From assembly GCA_037444005.1 (NCBI GenBank), contig JBBING010000016.1:1-35567 (forward strand): a DNA stretch of 35,567 nucleotides, given 5' to 3'. Of the stretch, positions 1 to 6,900 are shown in pieces; the first letter of the stretch is position 1; the number at the start of each line of letters is the position of its first letter. A program made the position numbers and the translations under genes. The notes below the pieces were generated by a model. That model did not search any database. It was not told where the DNA came from and saw only the letters and a list, made by a program, of their open reading frames with translations. This DNA is from DATLZC01 sp037444005 (GTDB taxonomy: Bacteria > Chloroflexota > Dehalococcoidia > DSTF01 > JACRBR01).

Positions 1-705
1 GCAGACCCGCGTATCGAACCGCGGGCGCGCAAGCTGAAGGACATCACCTACGAGGAGATGCTCGAGCTGGCGAGCAAGGGCGCGAAGGTGATGGCGCCGC
101 GCGCCGTCGAGCTCGGCTCGGTCTACAACATCCCCATTCTCGTGGCCTCGTCGTTCACTGATGAGCCCGGGACTCTCATCCACGGAGGCGTGGACATGGA
201 GCAGTTCAACCGCGTGCGAGGCATCGCGCACGACCTCGACGTCGCGAAAATCACGATCCGGGGGGTGCCGGACCGGCCGGGGATCGCCGCCGGCATCTTC
301 GAGCCCCTGGCCGAAGCCCACATCAGCGTCGACACCATCGTCCAGAACGCGAGCCAGGAGGGGCTCACGGACCTGACGTTCACCGTCGCCAAGAACGAGC
401 TCGACCACGCCCGTCCCATCGTGGAAGAGGTAGCGAAGGCCATCGGCGCCCGCGAGGTCGTCGCCGACGAGCGCGTGGGAAAGGTGAGCATCGTCGGCAC
501 AGGGATCCAGAGCGCCCCGGGCTACGCGGCCCGCATGTTCCGCGCGCTGACCGACGCCAACATCAACATCGAGCTCATCTCGACGTCCGAGATCCGCATC
601 ACCTGTATCATCGCCGAGGACCGCGTGGCCGACGCGGTGCGGGCGCTGCACGCGGCGTTCGAACTGGAGAAGCCGGAGCCAGCGGAGCTCACGGGCCGGG
701 GCTGA
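1..705 (+). CDS. lysC: Aspartate kinase, C-terminal part (5' end outside window)
   Basis: Catalyses ATP-dependent phosphorylation of L-aspartate, the first step to lysine, threonine and methionine. The window opens inside the gene; 234 residues remain. Visible are the end of the kinase domain (YEEMLELASKGAKVMAPRAV, typical of aspartokinases) followed by two ACT domains, the first around ITIRGVPDRPGIAAGIF and the second around VSIVGTGIQSAPGYAARMF with the INIELISTSEIRI strand-helix. The paired ACT domains are the allosteric lysine/threonine-binding part in this family. The kinase catalytic N-terminus cannot be inspected. The next two pathway genes, asd and dapA, are present 8.5 kb downstream, not in the same operon. 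The stop is only 2 bases from the start of the MNT gene, so the three genes are probably co-transcribed. Confidence 0.95.
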   Translation, partial: ADPRIEPRARKLKDITYEEMLELASKGAKVMAPRAVELGSVYNIPILVASSFTDEPGTLIHGGVDMEQFNRVRGIAHDLDVAKITIRGVPDRPGIAAGIFEPLAEAHISVDTIVQNASQEGLTDLTFTVAKNELDHARPIVEEVAKAIGAREVVADERVGKVSIVGTGIQSAPGYAARMFRALTDANINIELISTSEIRITCIIAEDRVADAVRALHAAFELEKPEPAELTGRG

Positions 706-707
706 CG

Positions 708-1054
708 GTGGCGGCCGCGGACCTCGACGCCCTCCGGGCCGAGTGCGCCCGGCGTCTCGAGTCGGAGCTCGACCGCATCGTCGGCGAGCTGCGAGCGATG
801 GGCGCGAGGCTCATCGTGCTGTTCGGCTCCTACGCGGCCGGGCGGCGCGATCTGTTCACGGACCTCGACCTTCTGGTCGTGATGGAGAGCGAGCTGCCGT
901 TCGTGCGACGCATCCCCGCGCTTCTCGAGCGGCTTCACCCGAAGGTGGCGACGGACTGCTGGTGTACACTCCGGAGGAATTCGAGGAGATGCGCGAGCGG
1001 CCGTTTGTCCGCCACGCCCTCGCGACCGGGAAGGTACTCCATGAGGCCATCTGA
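708..1054 (+). pseudogene. MNT-type nucleotidyltransferase (antitoxin-like), frameshifted
   Basis: Minimal nucleotidyltransferase of the DNA polymerase beta fold; partners of HEPN toxins in this family act as antitoxins that AMPylate the HEPN protein. From GTG 708 the frame reads LFGSYAAGRRDLFTDLDLLV with the G-S signature (residues 40-41) and the metal-binding D52/D54 pair. After KVATD (codon ending at 956) the frame becomes low-complexity, while the frame starting at 959 continues with LVYTPEEFEEMRERPFVRHA and stops at 1054. Reading 956 twice gives the expected D-L-L-V-Y, so one base appears to be missing near 956-958. No slippery heptamer is seen. It is either a real inactivating deletion or a sequencing error. 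The intact product would be about 115 residues, normal for the family. Its end overlaps the HEPN start by 14 bases. Confidence 0.8.
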
Positions 1055-1442
1055 TCAGGCCGAGCGCTGGCTCACCCAGGCGGAGGATGACCTGCGCTGG
1101 GCAGCCCACTTGCGCGATTCCGGCGCCTTCAACCTCGCGTGCGTTCTGTCCCAGCAGGTGGCTGAGAAGGCGATGAAGGCGCTCCTGTATCACGCGGGGC
1201 GGGAGATGGTCGTGGGTCACTCCGTTCAGGACCCGTGTCAAAAGGCCGCCGTCGTGTGGCCGGAGCTCGCGCCCCGCTGCCCCCGCTGGAGCGCCCTCGA
1301 CGGCTACTACCTCCCGACGCGGTACCCGGACGCCCTTCCGGGAGGGCTGCCGGCGAAGGCGTACGACCGGCGCGCGGCAGAGGAGGCGGTCGCGACGGCC
1401 TCCGAAGCCGTCGACGCCGCGCGGTCGATCATCAGAGGCTGA
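1041..1442 (+). CDS. HEPN domain protein (toxin-like partner of MNT)
   Basis: 133-residue all-helical HEPN protein. The N-terminus (QAERWLTQAEDDLRWAAHL, then SQQVAEKAMKALLYHAGRE) matches the HEPN core helices, and R54 to H60 (REMVVGH) gives the R-x5-H motif that in active members forms the RNase site. The start ATG at 1041 lies inside the end of the upstream MNT gene, the usual overlap for MNT/HEPN operons. The C-terminal part (ALDGYYLPTRYPDALPGG) is typical of longer HEPN family members. Because of the frame change in the MNT gene, the first MNT frame reads directly into HEPN, so a 244-residue MNT-HEPN fusion is formally open. Whether the toxin stays controlled is unclear. Confidence in the fold is high; toxicity is inferred. 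Confidence 0.85.
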   Translation: MRPSDQAERWLTQAEDDLRWAAHLRDSGAFNLACVLSQQVAEKAMKALLYHAGREMVVGHSVQDPCQKAAVVWPELAPRCPRWSALDGYYLPTRYPDALPGGLPAKAYDRRAAEEAVATASEAVDAARSIIRG

Positions 1443-1531
1443 TTCGCGGCCGCGTCGAGACCCCCGCTTGCTCCCCTCCTGTACGATCGCAGGCGTACTC
1501 CACAGCGCCACAGACAGGAGGGCCGACCACT

Positions 1532-2377
1532 ATGTTCCGCATCATTCCCGAATACCAGCGGGCGGTTCGCTTCAGCCTCGGCCGCTACGACGGCGCGCCC
1601 CGCGGTCCCGGATGGGTCTGGGCCATCCCTATCTATCACCGGATCGTGCGGGTGGACCTACGGGAGGAAGTGTTCGACGTCGAGCCGCAGACCTGCATCA
1701 CCAAGGACAACGCGCCCGTCTCCATCGACATGCTGGTGTACCTGCGCGTGGTGAAGCCCGACGACGCCGTCCTCCAGGTACAGGACTACATCCAGGCCGC
1801 GCGGGGCATCGCCATCACGACGCTGCGGGCCGTGGTGGGCGACATGACCCTAGACGACGTGCTCTCGCGCCGGGACGACATCAACCAGATGATGCAGGCC
1901 AAGCTCGACGAGGTGACCGATCGCTGGGGCGTGAAGGTCAACGCCGTCGAGATCCGCGAGATCATGCCGCCGCGGGACATCCAGGAGGCGATGAGCCGGC
2001 AGATGTCCGCTGAACGGAACCGGCGGGCGGCGGTCCTCGAGGCCGACGGGCAGCGTGAGGCGGCCGTGAAGGTCGCCGAGGGCCAGAAGCAGGCGGCGAT
2101 CCTGCAGGCCGAAGGCGAACGGGAAGCCGCCATCCTGCGCGCCGAGGGACAACGCCAGGCCCGCATTCTCGAGGCGGAAGGTTACGCCACCGCGCTGGAC
2201 CGCGTGCACCAGGTCGCCCGCGGGGTCGACGTCAACACCATGTCCATCCAGTACCTGGACATGATGAAGGCGATGGCTGCAGGCCAGTCCACGAAATGGG
2301 TGGTCCCGCTGGAGCTTACGCAGTTCCTGCGCGCCTTCGGCGGGGCCGCGGCCCAGGCCGGCCGCGACGGCGCCTGA
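1532..2377 (+). CDS. SPFH/stomatin-like (slipin) protein without N-terminal membrane hairpin
   Basis: 281-residue SPFH/band-7 protein. Slipins form oligomeric rings or rafts on the membrane and often regulate membrane proteases. It begins MFRIIPEYQRAVRFSLGRYD, where slipins normally already have a hydrophobic hairpin upstream; the in-frame codons upstream are not hydrophobic, so the anchor is truly absent. The SPFH core (about 1-165) is followed by a coiled-coil stretch (about 165-215) built of repeated alanine-rich units of the type AEGxREAAIL, and a C-terminal hydrophobic region. ATG 1532 has a strong AGGAGG at 1516-1521. A NfeD-type partner, often next to slipins, is not present here; the convergent YHS gene follows after 16 bases. 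Confidence 0.88.
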   Translation: MFRIIPEYQRAVRFSLGRYDGAPRGPGWVWAIPIYHRIVRVDLREEVFDVEPQTCITKDNAPVSIDMLVYLRVVKPDDAVLQVQDYIQAARGIAITTLRAVVGDMTLDDVLSRRDDINQMMQAKLDEVTDRWGVKVNAVEIREIMPPRDIQEAMSRQMSAERNRRAAVLEADGQREAAVKVAEGQKQAAILQAEGEREAAILRAEGQRQARILEAEGYATALDRVHQVARGVDVNTMSIQYLDMMKAMAAGQSTKWVVPLELTQFLRAFGGAAAQAGRDGA

Positions 2378-2393
2378 GAAGCCCTGAGCGGCG

Positions 2394-2654
2394 CTACCGC
2401 TTCCAGAACTGCCACCACGGGCGCCGGGCCTCGCCCGCGGGCGCTTCCGGCGCCGCGCGGGCCATCTCGTGCCCGCCGCCGCTGTGGTCGTACTCTGCTT
2501 CGGCCCGGAGGACCTTGGCCGGATCGGCGTCGAACTCCGCTTTGCAGCCGGGGGCGCAGAAGTAGTACGTCGTCCCCTCGTACTCGGACGTGCCGGCCGC
2601 GCTTGCGGGGTCGATGTCCATGTGGCATACCGGGTCGTGAACGGTGGTCGCCAT
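2394..2654 (-). CDS. YHS domain protein
   Basis: 86-residue small metal-binding protein. It opens with DPVCHMDIDP and continues YEGTTYYFCAPGCKAEFDADP, the complete YHS pattern in which the cysteines bind a metal; YHS domains occur as separate proteins or fused to copper/heavy-metal transporters. The C-terminal third (HSGGGHEMARAA...WWQFWKR) is outside the domain and ends in an aromatic/basic tail. The ATG at 2654 has AAAGGAG about 7 bases upstream. No transporter is adjacent, so its role in metal handling is inferred from the domain alone. It is divergent from radC and convergent with the SPFH gene. Confidence 0.85.
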   Translation of the reverse strand: MATTVHDPVCHMDIDPASAAGTSEYEGTTYYFCAPGCKAEFDADPAKVLRAEAEYDHSGGGHEMARAAPEAPAGEARRPWWQFWKR

Positions 2655-2695
2655 GCCGAACTCCTTTCGCGCGTCGTGCGGGAATGAGCGGACCC

Positions 2696-2724
2696 AGTGT
2701 ACCCCAGCGTGTCCAGCCTTTCGA
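2696..2724 (-). promoter_or_regulatory. Promoter for the YHS gene
   Basis: On the minus strand, TCGAAA (2724-2719), 17 bases, TACACT (2701-2696). Each box matches the sigma-70 consensus at 4 of 6 positions. It would start transcription near 2689, about 35 bases before the ATG. Confidence 0.5.
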
Positions 2725-2750
2725 CCGCACAAAGATTCCGAACGTTTGTC

Positions 2751-2779
2751 TTGACAAAGGGCCGGGAGGCGCGTACCCT
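2751..2779 (+). promoter_or_regulatory. Promoter for radC
   Basis: TTGACA (2751-2756, perfect -35), 17 bases, TACCCT (2774-2779). It overlaps an inverted repeat TTTGTC-TT-GACAAA (2745-2758), which could be an operator covering the -35. Transcription would start near 2786, before the ribosome-binding site GGAAAGGAGG. Confidence 0.65.
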
Positions 2780-2817
2780 GTGGCCCGACGGCGCAGCGTG
2801 TGGAAAGGAGGCCGCCC

Positions 2818-3612
2818 GTGGACGCCCCGCCCGCATCGACCAACCCCTTCACCCTCATCCGCGACCTTCCATCGGCGGAGCGTCCTCGCGAGCGTCTCCG
2901 CGCGTACGGCCCAGGCGCGCTCTCGACGGCCGAGCTGCTGGCCATCCTGTTCCGCACCGGCACGGCGAAGGAGAGCGCGCTCGCGCTGGCGTCGCGCGTG
3001 CTCGCCCAGCGGGGCGGCCTGGTCGGCCTCGCGAAATCGGGCTTCGGCGAGCTCATCGATCTTCGGGGCCTGGGAGAGGCCAAGGCCTGCGAGCTGCTCG
3101 CCGCGCTCGAGCTGGGCCGCCGGGTCGTCTCGGCGGCGCCCGAGGAACGCCCGACGCTCCGTACGCCCGAAGACGTCGTCCGCCTGCTGCAGCCGGAGAT
3201 GGCCCTGCTGGACCAAGAGTGCCTCCGGGTCCTGGCGCTGGATACGCGCTGCCGGCTGCTGGCGGCGACCGAGGTGTACCGCGGCACCGTCAACCTCACC
3301 CTCGTCCGCACGAGCGAGCTCCTGCGCGAAGCCGTTGTGCGCAACGCCCCGAGCGTGATCGTGGTGCACAACCATCCCTCGGGCGACCCGGCGCCGTCGC
3401 CCGACGACATCCGGCTCACGCGGCAGCTTGCCGAGGCCGCCGCCGCGCTCGACATCGACCTGCTCGACCACGTGATCCTGGGGATGGGCGAAGGGCGATG
3501 GGTCAGCCTCAAGCAGCGCACGCCGTCGCTGTTCCGGACGCCGCTACGGGCCGGTGCCGCGCCCGGCGGGAACGAGGGCGCGCCCGCTCAGGGCGACGCC
3601 GCGGCCTCGTGA
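2818..3612 (+). CDS. radC: RadC family JAMM-domain protein
   Basis: 264-residue RadC (UPF0758) protein. The N-terminal part has helix-hairpin-helix-like segments (GPGALSTAELLAILFRTG and LIDLRGLGEAKACELLAALE, about 31-100), followed by the JAMM fold with H184-N-H186 and S194-x-x-D197 (VHNHPSGDPAPSPDD), the metal-binding set. Despite the name, a role in DNA repair is not established for the family; some members are associated with competence or defence islands. The start is GTG 2818, 7 bases after AAGGAGG; an upstream in-frame GTG at 2800 lies before the ribosome-binding site and is rejected. Length is normal. Confidence 0.93.
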   Translation: MDAPPASTNPFTLIRDLPSAERPRERLRAYGPGALSTAELLAILFRTGTAKESALALASRVLAQRGGLVGLAKSGFGELIDLRGLGEAKACELLAALELGRRVVSAAPEERPTLRTPEDVVRLLQPEMALLDQECLRVLALDTRCRLLAATEVYRGTVNLTLVRTSELLREAVVRNAPSVIVVHNHPSGDPAPSPDDIRLTRQLAEAAAALDIDLLDHVILGMGEGRWVSLKQRTPSLFRTPLRAGAAPGGNEGAPAQGDAAAS

Positions 3613-3619
3613 GGCGCGC

Positions 3620-3649
3620 TTGCGCCGCGACGTCGCGAGGGGGTACAAC
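3620..3649 (+). promoter_or_regulatory. Promoter for the HAD gene, probably leaderless
   Basis: TTGCGC (3620-3625), 18 bases, TACAAC (3644-3649). The GTG start follows 6 bases after the -10 box, so transcription should start at or next to the start codon. This fits the absence of a well-placed ribosome-binding site. Confidence 0.5.
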
Positions 3650-3655
3650 CGGGCC

Positions 3656-4453
3656 GTGGCGCGCCTTCGGCTCGTGGCCCTGGACCTGGACGGCACGCTG
3701 CTCCACGCCGGCAACCGCATCGCCGACGAGGACGCGCAGGCCGTGCGCGACGCCGTCGCCGCGGGGGTGCATGTCATCCTCAGTACTTCCCGCTGGTTCA
3801 CCCTCGCGCTCACGACGGCGGACGCCCTCGGCATCCGGGATCCGCTGATCTGCCACAACGGCGCGCTGGTCAAGACCCGCGACGGCGAGGAGCTCGTCCA
3901 CCACCGCATCGACGGCCCCACGGCCGAGGCCATCGTGCGCGAGGCCGTGGAGGCGGGCGTCGACCCCGTCGTCACGGTCGACGACGTGACCTACTGGGGC
4001 ACGAGCCGGACGGATGTCGATCCATCGCGGTTCCCCGCCGGGATGGTAGCCGAGCGTGACGTCGCCGCCCGCGTGCGCGGCGGCTGCACCGCCTTCCTGT
4101 TCTTCGGAGAGCGCGGCGTCCGCGTCATGCTGGAGCGGCTCGATGGCCGGCACGCCGGCGAGCTCAACCTCGCGTGGGGGTACAGCGAAACGTACCCGCC
4201 GTACCTCAACGTGGTCCGGCGCGAGGCGAACAAGGGCGCGGCGCTGCTCGCCGTCTGCCGGCGGCTGGGCGTCGACCCGAAGGACGCGCTGGCGATGGGG
4301 GACGCCGCGCCGGACATCGAGATGCTGCGGGTCGTGGGCTGGCCGGTGGCGATGGGGAACGCGCCCGAAGAAGTGAAGCGCGTGGCGCGCGCGGTCGCTC
4401 CCTCGAACCGCGAAGCGGGCGTCGCCTGGGCCATCCGCGAGCTGGCGCTGTAG
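3656..4453 (+). CDS. Cof-type HAD superfamily hydrolase
   Basis: 265-residue phosphatase of the haloacid dehalogenase superfamily, Cof/type IIB. Motif I is LVALDLDGTLL near the N-terminus (nucleophile and acid/base Asp), motif II is the serine/threonine in VILSTSR, the cap domain lies in the middle (about 85-185), and motifs III/IV are NKGAALLAVCRRLG and ALAMGDAAPDIEML. Such enzymes dephosphorylate sugar phosphates, nucleotides or cofactors; the substrate cannot be told from sequence. The GTG at 3656 is chosen because it begins directly before motif I and follows a -10 box by 6 bases. It ends 23 bases from the convergent nuclease-like gene. Confidence 0.88.
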   Translation: MARLRLVALDLDGTLLHAGNRIADEDAQAVRDAVAAGVHVILSTSRWFTLALTTADALGIRDPLICHNGALVKTRDGEELVHHRIDGPTAEAIVREAVEAGVDPVVTVDDVTYWGTSRTDVDPSRFPAGMVAERDVAARVRGGCTAFLFFGERGVRVMLERLDGRHAGELNLAWGYSETYPPYLNVVRREANKGAALLAVCRRLGVDPKDALAMGDAAPDIEMLRVVGWPVAMGNAPEEVKRVARAVAPSNREAGVAWAIRELAL

Positions 4454-4476
4454 GGCCAGTCCGGGCGGGTCTCGCC

Positions 4477-5574
4477 TCATCCCTTCGCCCGCTGGAGCTC
4501 TTCGATAAAGGTAGCGACGGCGTTGAGGAACTGCTGGCATGCGTCGCCCGCGGCGAGCCGCAGGGCGTCGAACTGCTTCCAGCTTTCGGCCTCGACGACC
4601 TCCCTGGGGATGGCGTCGAGGCTCCGGAGCAGCGCGCGGTACCGGTCCACGAGTTCGCCGGGGATTCGCTTCTTCATCGTGGCGAAGTCGAACTCGAGGC
4701 CACCGTAGCCATACGCGGTGTAGAGCGTGACCGGCGAGCCGGAGGGGGCGTCGACGGCGAAGCGAAACGTCGCGCTCACGTTTCCTTTGCCCCAGACGAC
4801 GCGGCCGCGCTCTTTCGCGAAGTCGAGGAGGCGGCGCATAACGGTGACCGCCTCCGGAGGCGCCTGTTGCGAGAGCTGGTCGAAAAAGGCTTCTTCGGTC
4901 CACGGCTCCCGGCGTTTCGGGCGAGGCCCGCCGGTCGCGCTCGCGCCCAGGATGCGCGGGACGAACACGGTGAGGCCGGTCGCCGTGTCCGAGAACTTGT
5001 TGAGCTGCAGCAACAGCAGTTCGAAGGTGCGCGTCGACCGGTTCACGAATTCGACGGTGCGCACCAAGGGCTCCGGCGGGTCGTCGACAGCCACGATGAG
5101 CCGAAACCGGGCCATCCGCAGATTGGCCTCGACGCTGTCGACGAACTCGCGGACATCGAACGGCGAGGCATCGGGCACGTCCCCGTCATCTCCCAGTTCC
5201 GACAACGCCTGTTCGAGGGGTCGTCCCAGATACGCTTCCGCCCTCCGCACGAGGTCGTCGGCGGTCCAATCACCCATCATGGCCGCGTATTCGAGAATCT
5301 GGCCGACGACTTCGCGGCGGGCGGCCGGGTTGCGGCCGAGCTTGGTTTCGACGATGGTCAGGAGCCCCGTTCGATCGACATACAGCAGGTCCTCGGCGCC
5401 CCCGCCGACGGCCACCTCTTTTCCGATGCACAGAAGAGGCTCGCCGGAGCCGAGCTCGTCCACAGGGATCAGATCCGCGTGGCGCTCGAGGAAGCCCTGA
5501 AGCTCGCTCTCGCTGGAATACCCTTCGTCGAGCACGCGGAGACGTCCCTCGGCGTCGCGAACGACGATCTTCAT
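4477..5574 (-). CDS. PD-(D/E)XK nuclease-like protein of unknown function
   Basis: 365 residues. The N-terminal third has a restriction-endonuclease-like pattern: E30 in the first helix (LQGFLERHADLIP), D62 (EDLLYVD), E76-x-K78 (LLTIVETKLGRNP) and Q92 (REVVGQILEYA), in the order and spacing seen in PD-(D/E)XK nucleases such as NucS/DUF91-like proteins. The remaining 260 residues are not recognised; they include a possible second alpha/beta domain (FRLIVAVDDPPEPLVRTVEFVN) and a C-terminal helical part. The start at 5574 (MKIVVRDAEG) has GGGGA close upstream and its own promoter. It stands alone between a phosphatase and a metal regulator, with no methylase or helicase nearby, so a restriction role is not supported. 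Confidence 0.7.
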   Translation of the reverse strand: MKIVVRDAEGRLRVLDEGYSSESELQGFLERHADLIPVDELGSGEPLLCIGKEVAVGGGAEDLLYVDRTGLLTIVETKLGRNPAARREVVGQILEYAAMMGDWTADDLVRRAEAYLGRPLEQALSELGDDGDVPDASPFDVREFVDSVEANLRMARFRLIVAVDDPPEPLVRTVEFVNRSTRTFELLLLQLNKFSDTATGLTVFVPRILGASATGGPRPKRREPWTEEAFFDQLSQQAPPEAVTVMRRLLDFAKERGRVVWGKGNVSATFRFAVDAPSGSPVTLYTAYGYGGLEFDFATMKKRIPGELVDRYRALLRSLDAIPREVVEAESWKQFDALRLAAGDACQQFLNAVATFIEELQRAKG

Positions 5575-5594
5575 CGCATCCCCCGACGCGAGCG

Positions 5595-5624
5595 AGTATC
5601 CGTCGCTGCGCGGGGCGATTGCAA
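5595..5624 (-). promoter_or_regulatory. Promoter for the nuclease-like gene
   Basis: Minus strand: TTGCAA (5624-5619), 18 bases, GATACT (5600-5595). The predicted start near 5588 leaves a short leader of about 14 bases that contains a GGGGA ribosome-binding site before the ATG at 5574. Confidence 0.5.
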
Positions 5625-5635
5625 GCGTGAGGACG

Positions 5636-6313
5636 CTAGGTTGCCGGCGCGAGGAGGCGGACGTATTGCGCCGCCGAGAGGCCCAGCGTGACGGGGCGGC
5701 CGTTCACCTCCACGGTAACCGTGTGGTTGTACGGCGCCACTTCGAGCACCCGAAGGCGCGAGCCCGGCACGATGCCGCTCTGCTCGAAGAACGTCATCAG
5801 GTCGTGGTCTTCCTCGGCCTCTTCGTTGATGCCGTCGACTTCGAACTCGCACGAGGTCTGCGCTTCCGTCAGGGGGATGGTCGGCGGCAGCGGCTCTGTG
5901 TACGCGCCCGGGATGGGGTTGCCGTGGGGGCACGTGCGCGGGTTCCCCAGCACAGCGATGATGCGCTCCTCGACCCGCGGCGAAATGGCGTGCTCGATGA
6001 GATGCGCCTCCTCGTGGGCGTCGGCCCAGCCCAGGCCCAGCAGGTCGGTCAGCAGACGCTCGGTGAGCCGGTGACGCCGCATGATGGATTCGGCGGCGGC
6101 GATGCCCTCCGGGGTCAGGCGGATGGTCCGGCGGTCCCCTTGCGCCACGAGCCCGTCGCGCTGCATCCGGGCGATGGTCGCAGTGACGGTCGGCAGCGAC
6201 ACGCCCATCTTCTCGGCGAGGCGCGACGCGATGACGCTCCGGCCGTCGCGCTCCATCTGGTAGATGGCCTGCAAGTAGTCCTCGATGGTCGAACTGGGCC
6301 GCAAATGAGGCAT
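5636..6313 (-). CDS. DtxR/MntR family metal-dependent regulator
   Basis: 225-residue repressor with three parts: winged helix (about 1-65; SRLAEKMGVSLPTVTATIAR is the recognition region), metal-binding/dimerisation domain (RHRLTERLL, AHEEAHLIEHAISPRVEER, TCPHGNPIPG), and a C-terminal FeoA/SH3-like domain (SRLRVLEVAPYNHTVTVEVNG). In DtxR the helix carries Cys102-x-x-Glu105-His106; here the aligned stretch is A-H-L-I-E-H, with His in place of that Cys, so iron versus manganese preference cannot be assumed. Family members repress metal uptake when metal is bound. It lies 16 bases downstream of the Fur-type gene and is likely co-transcribed with it, opposite two iron permease genes. Confidence 0.93.
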   Translation of the reverse strand: MPHLRPSSTIEDYLQAIYQMERDGRSVIASRLAEKMGVSLPTVTATIARMQRDGLVAQGDRRTIRLTPEGIAAAESIMRRHRLTERLLTDLLGLGWADAHEEAHLIEHAISPRVEERIIAVLGNPRTCPHGNPIPGAYTEPLPPTIPLTEAQTSCEFEVDGINEEAEEDHDLMTFFEQSGIVPGSRLRVLEVAPYNHTVTVEVNGRPVTLGLSAAQYVRLLAPAT

Positions 6314-6329
6314 CGAGCCGTCTCCGTGG

Positions 6330-6716
6330 TCACGCTCCCCGGGCGGCGCACTCGGCGCACAGCCCTGTGAGCTCCACCCGCGCGCTCTCGATGGAGGCGA
6401 ACGCGGGATGCCGGACTGCCGCCGCCGGCGGAGGGTCGAGCGAGGCGTCGAGATCCTCCATGCGGCCGCAGACGCGACAGGTCACGTGGTGGTGCTCCCG
6501 GACGTCGGCATCGTACCGGGCGCCGCGGGGCGTGGGAAACTCCAGCACCATGCCGCGGTCCCGCAGCCACGCCAGCGTGCGGTACACGGTCGAGAGGCTG
6601 ACGCCGGGCAGCACCTGCTGCACCCGCTCGTAGATCCAGCGGGCGTCGGGGTGGGACCGCGTGCCCGCGAGTACGCGGAGGATGGCTTCTCTGCAGGCCG
6701 TCATCCGGTCGGGCAT
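6330..6716 (-). CDS. Fur family transcriptional regulator
   Basis: 128-residue Fur/PerR/Zur-type regulator. The winged helix covers about 5-75 (LSTVYRTLAWLRDRGMV is the recognition helix), followed by EHHHVTCRVCGRMEDL and LTGLCAECA, which provide the histidines and the two C-x2-C pairs of the structural zinc site. Which metal or signal it senses cannot be decided. The ATG at 6716 follows a -10-like TATGTT by 6 bases and has no ribosome-binding site, suggesting a leaderless mRNA; M5 is an alternative start. A compound inverted repeat lies 37-67 bases upstream, where it would cover the -35 region, consistent with autoregulation. Confidence 0.92.
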   Translation of the reverse strand: MPDRMTACREAILRVLAGTRSHPDARWIYERVQQVLPGVSLSTVYRTLAWLRDRGMVLEFPTPRGARYDADVREHHHVTCRVCGRMEDLDASLDPPPAAAVRHPAFASIESARVELTGLCAECAARGA

Positions 6717-6752
6717 ATCCGAAACATACGATACCGCGGCCGGGGCGGTTTG

Positions 6753-6783
6753 GGAATGGGAACCATTCCTATTTTTTAGGAAT
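6753..6783. promoter_or_regulatory. Compound inverted repeat, candidate metal-regulator operator
   Basis: Two overlapping perfect inverted repeats share a half-site: GGAATGG (6753-6759) with CCATTCC (6763-6769), and ATTCCTA (6765-6771) with TAGGAAT (6777-6783). Three GGAAT/ATTCC half-sites result. The site sits between the divergent fur-type gene and the first FTR1 gene, close to AT-rich promoter-like sequence. The motif is not the classical Fur box; which regulator binds is inferred. Confidence 0.65.
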
Positions 6784-6839
6784 CGCTCAGATAAGGCCGT
6801 CCGGACTCTTGATCGGGGCCAAAAGTAAGCCCATGCTAA
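6766..6839 (+). promoter_or_regulatory. Candidate promoter region for the FTR1 operon
   Basis: Two alternatives are visible. TTCCTA (6766-6771), 18 bases, GATAAG (6790-6795) would be overlapped by the inverted repeat. TTGATC (6809-6814), 17 bases, CATGCT (6832-6837) lies just downstream of it. Neither is strong; both leave an untranslated leader before GTG 6901. Confidence 0.35.
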
Positions 6840-6900
6840 GTGCGGACATTAGGCCACACTTTGCTCCGGTCGAAGCGTCGGCTGGCTAAGGACGGTAGAT

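Noticed and set aside
945..965. Programmed -1 frameshift in the MNT gene
   Set aside because: The bases around 950-960 show no X-XXY-YYZ slippery heptamer and no clear stimulatory structure, so a deletion or sequencing error is more likely.
1235..1531. N-terminal extension of the SPFH gene upstream of ATG 1532
   Set aside because: It overlaps the HEPN gene, is Arg/Pro-rich, and the strong AGGAGG directly before ATG 1532 sets the start.
2738..2752. LexA/SOS box upstream of radC (CGAACGTTTG)
   Set aside because: Only one half matches CGAAC-N4-GTTCG; the second half does not.
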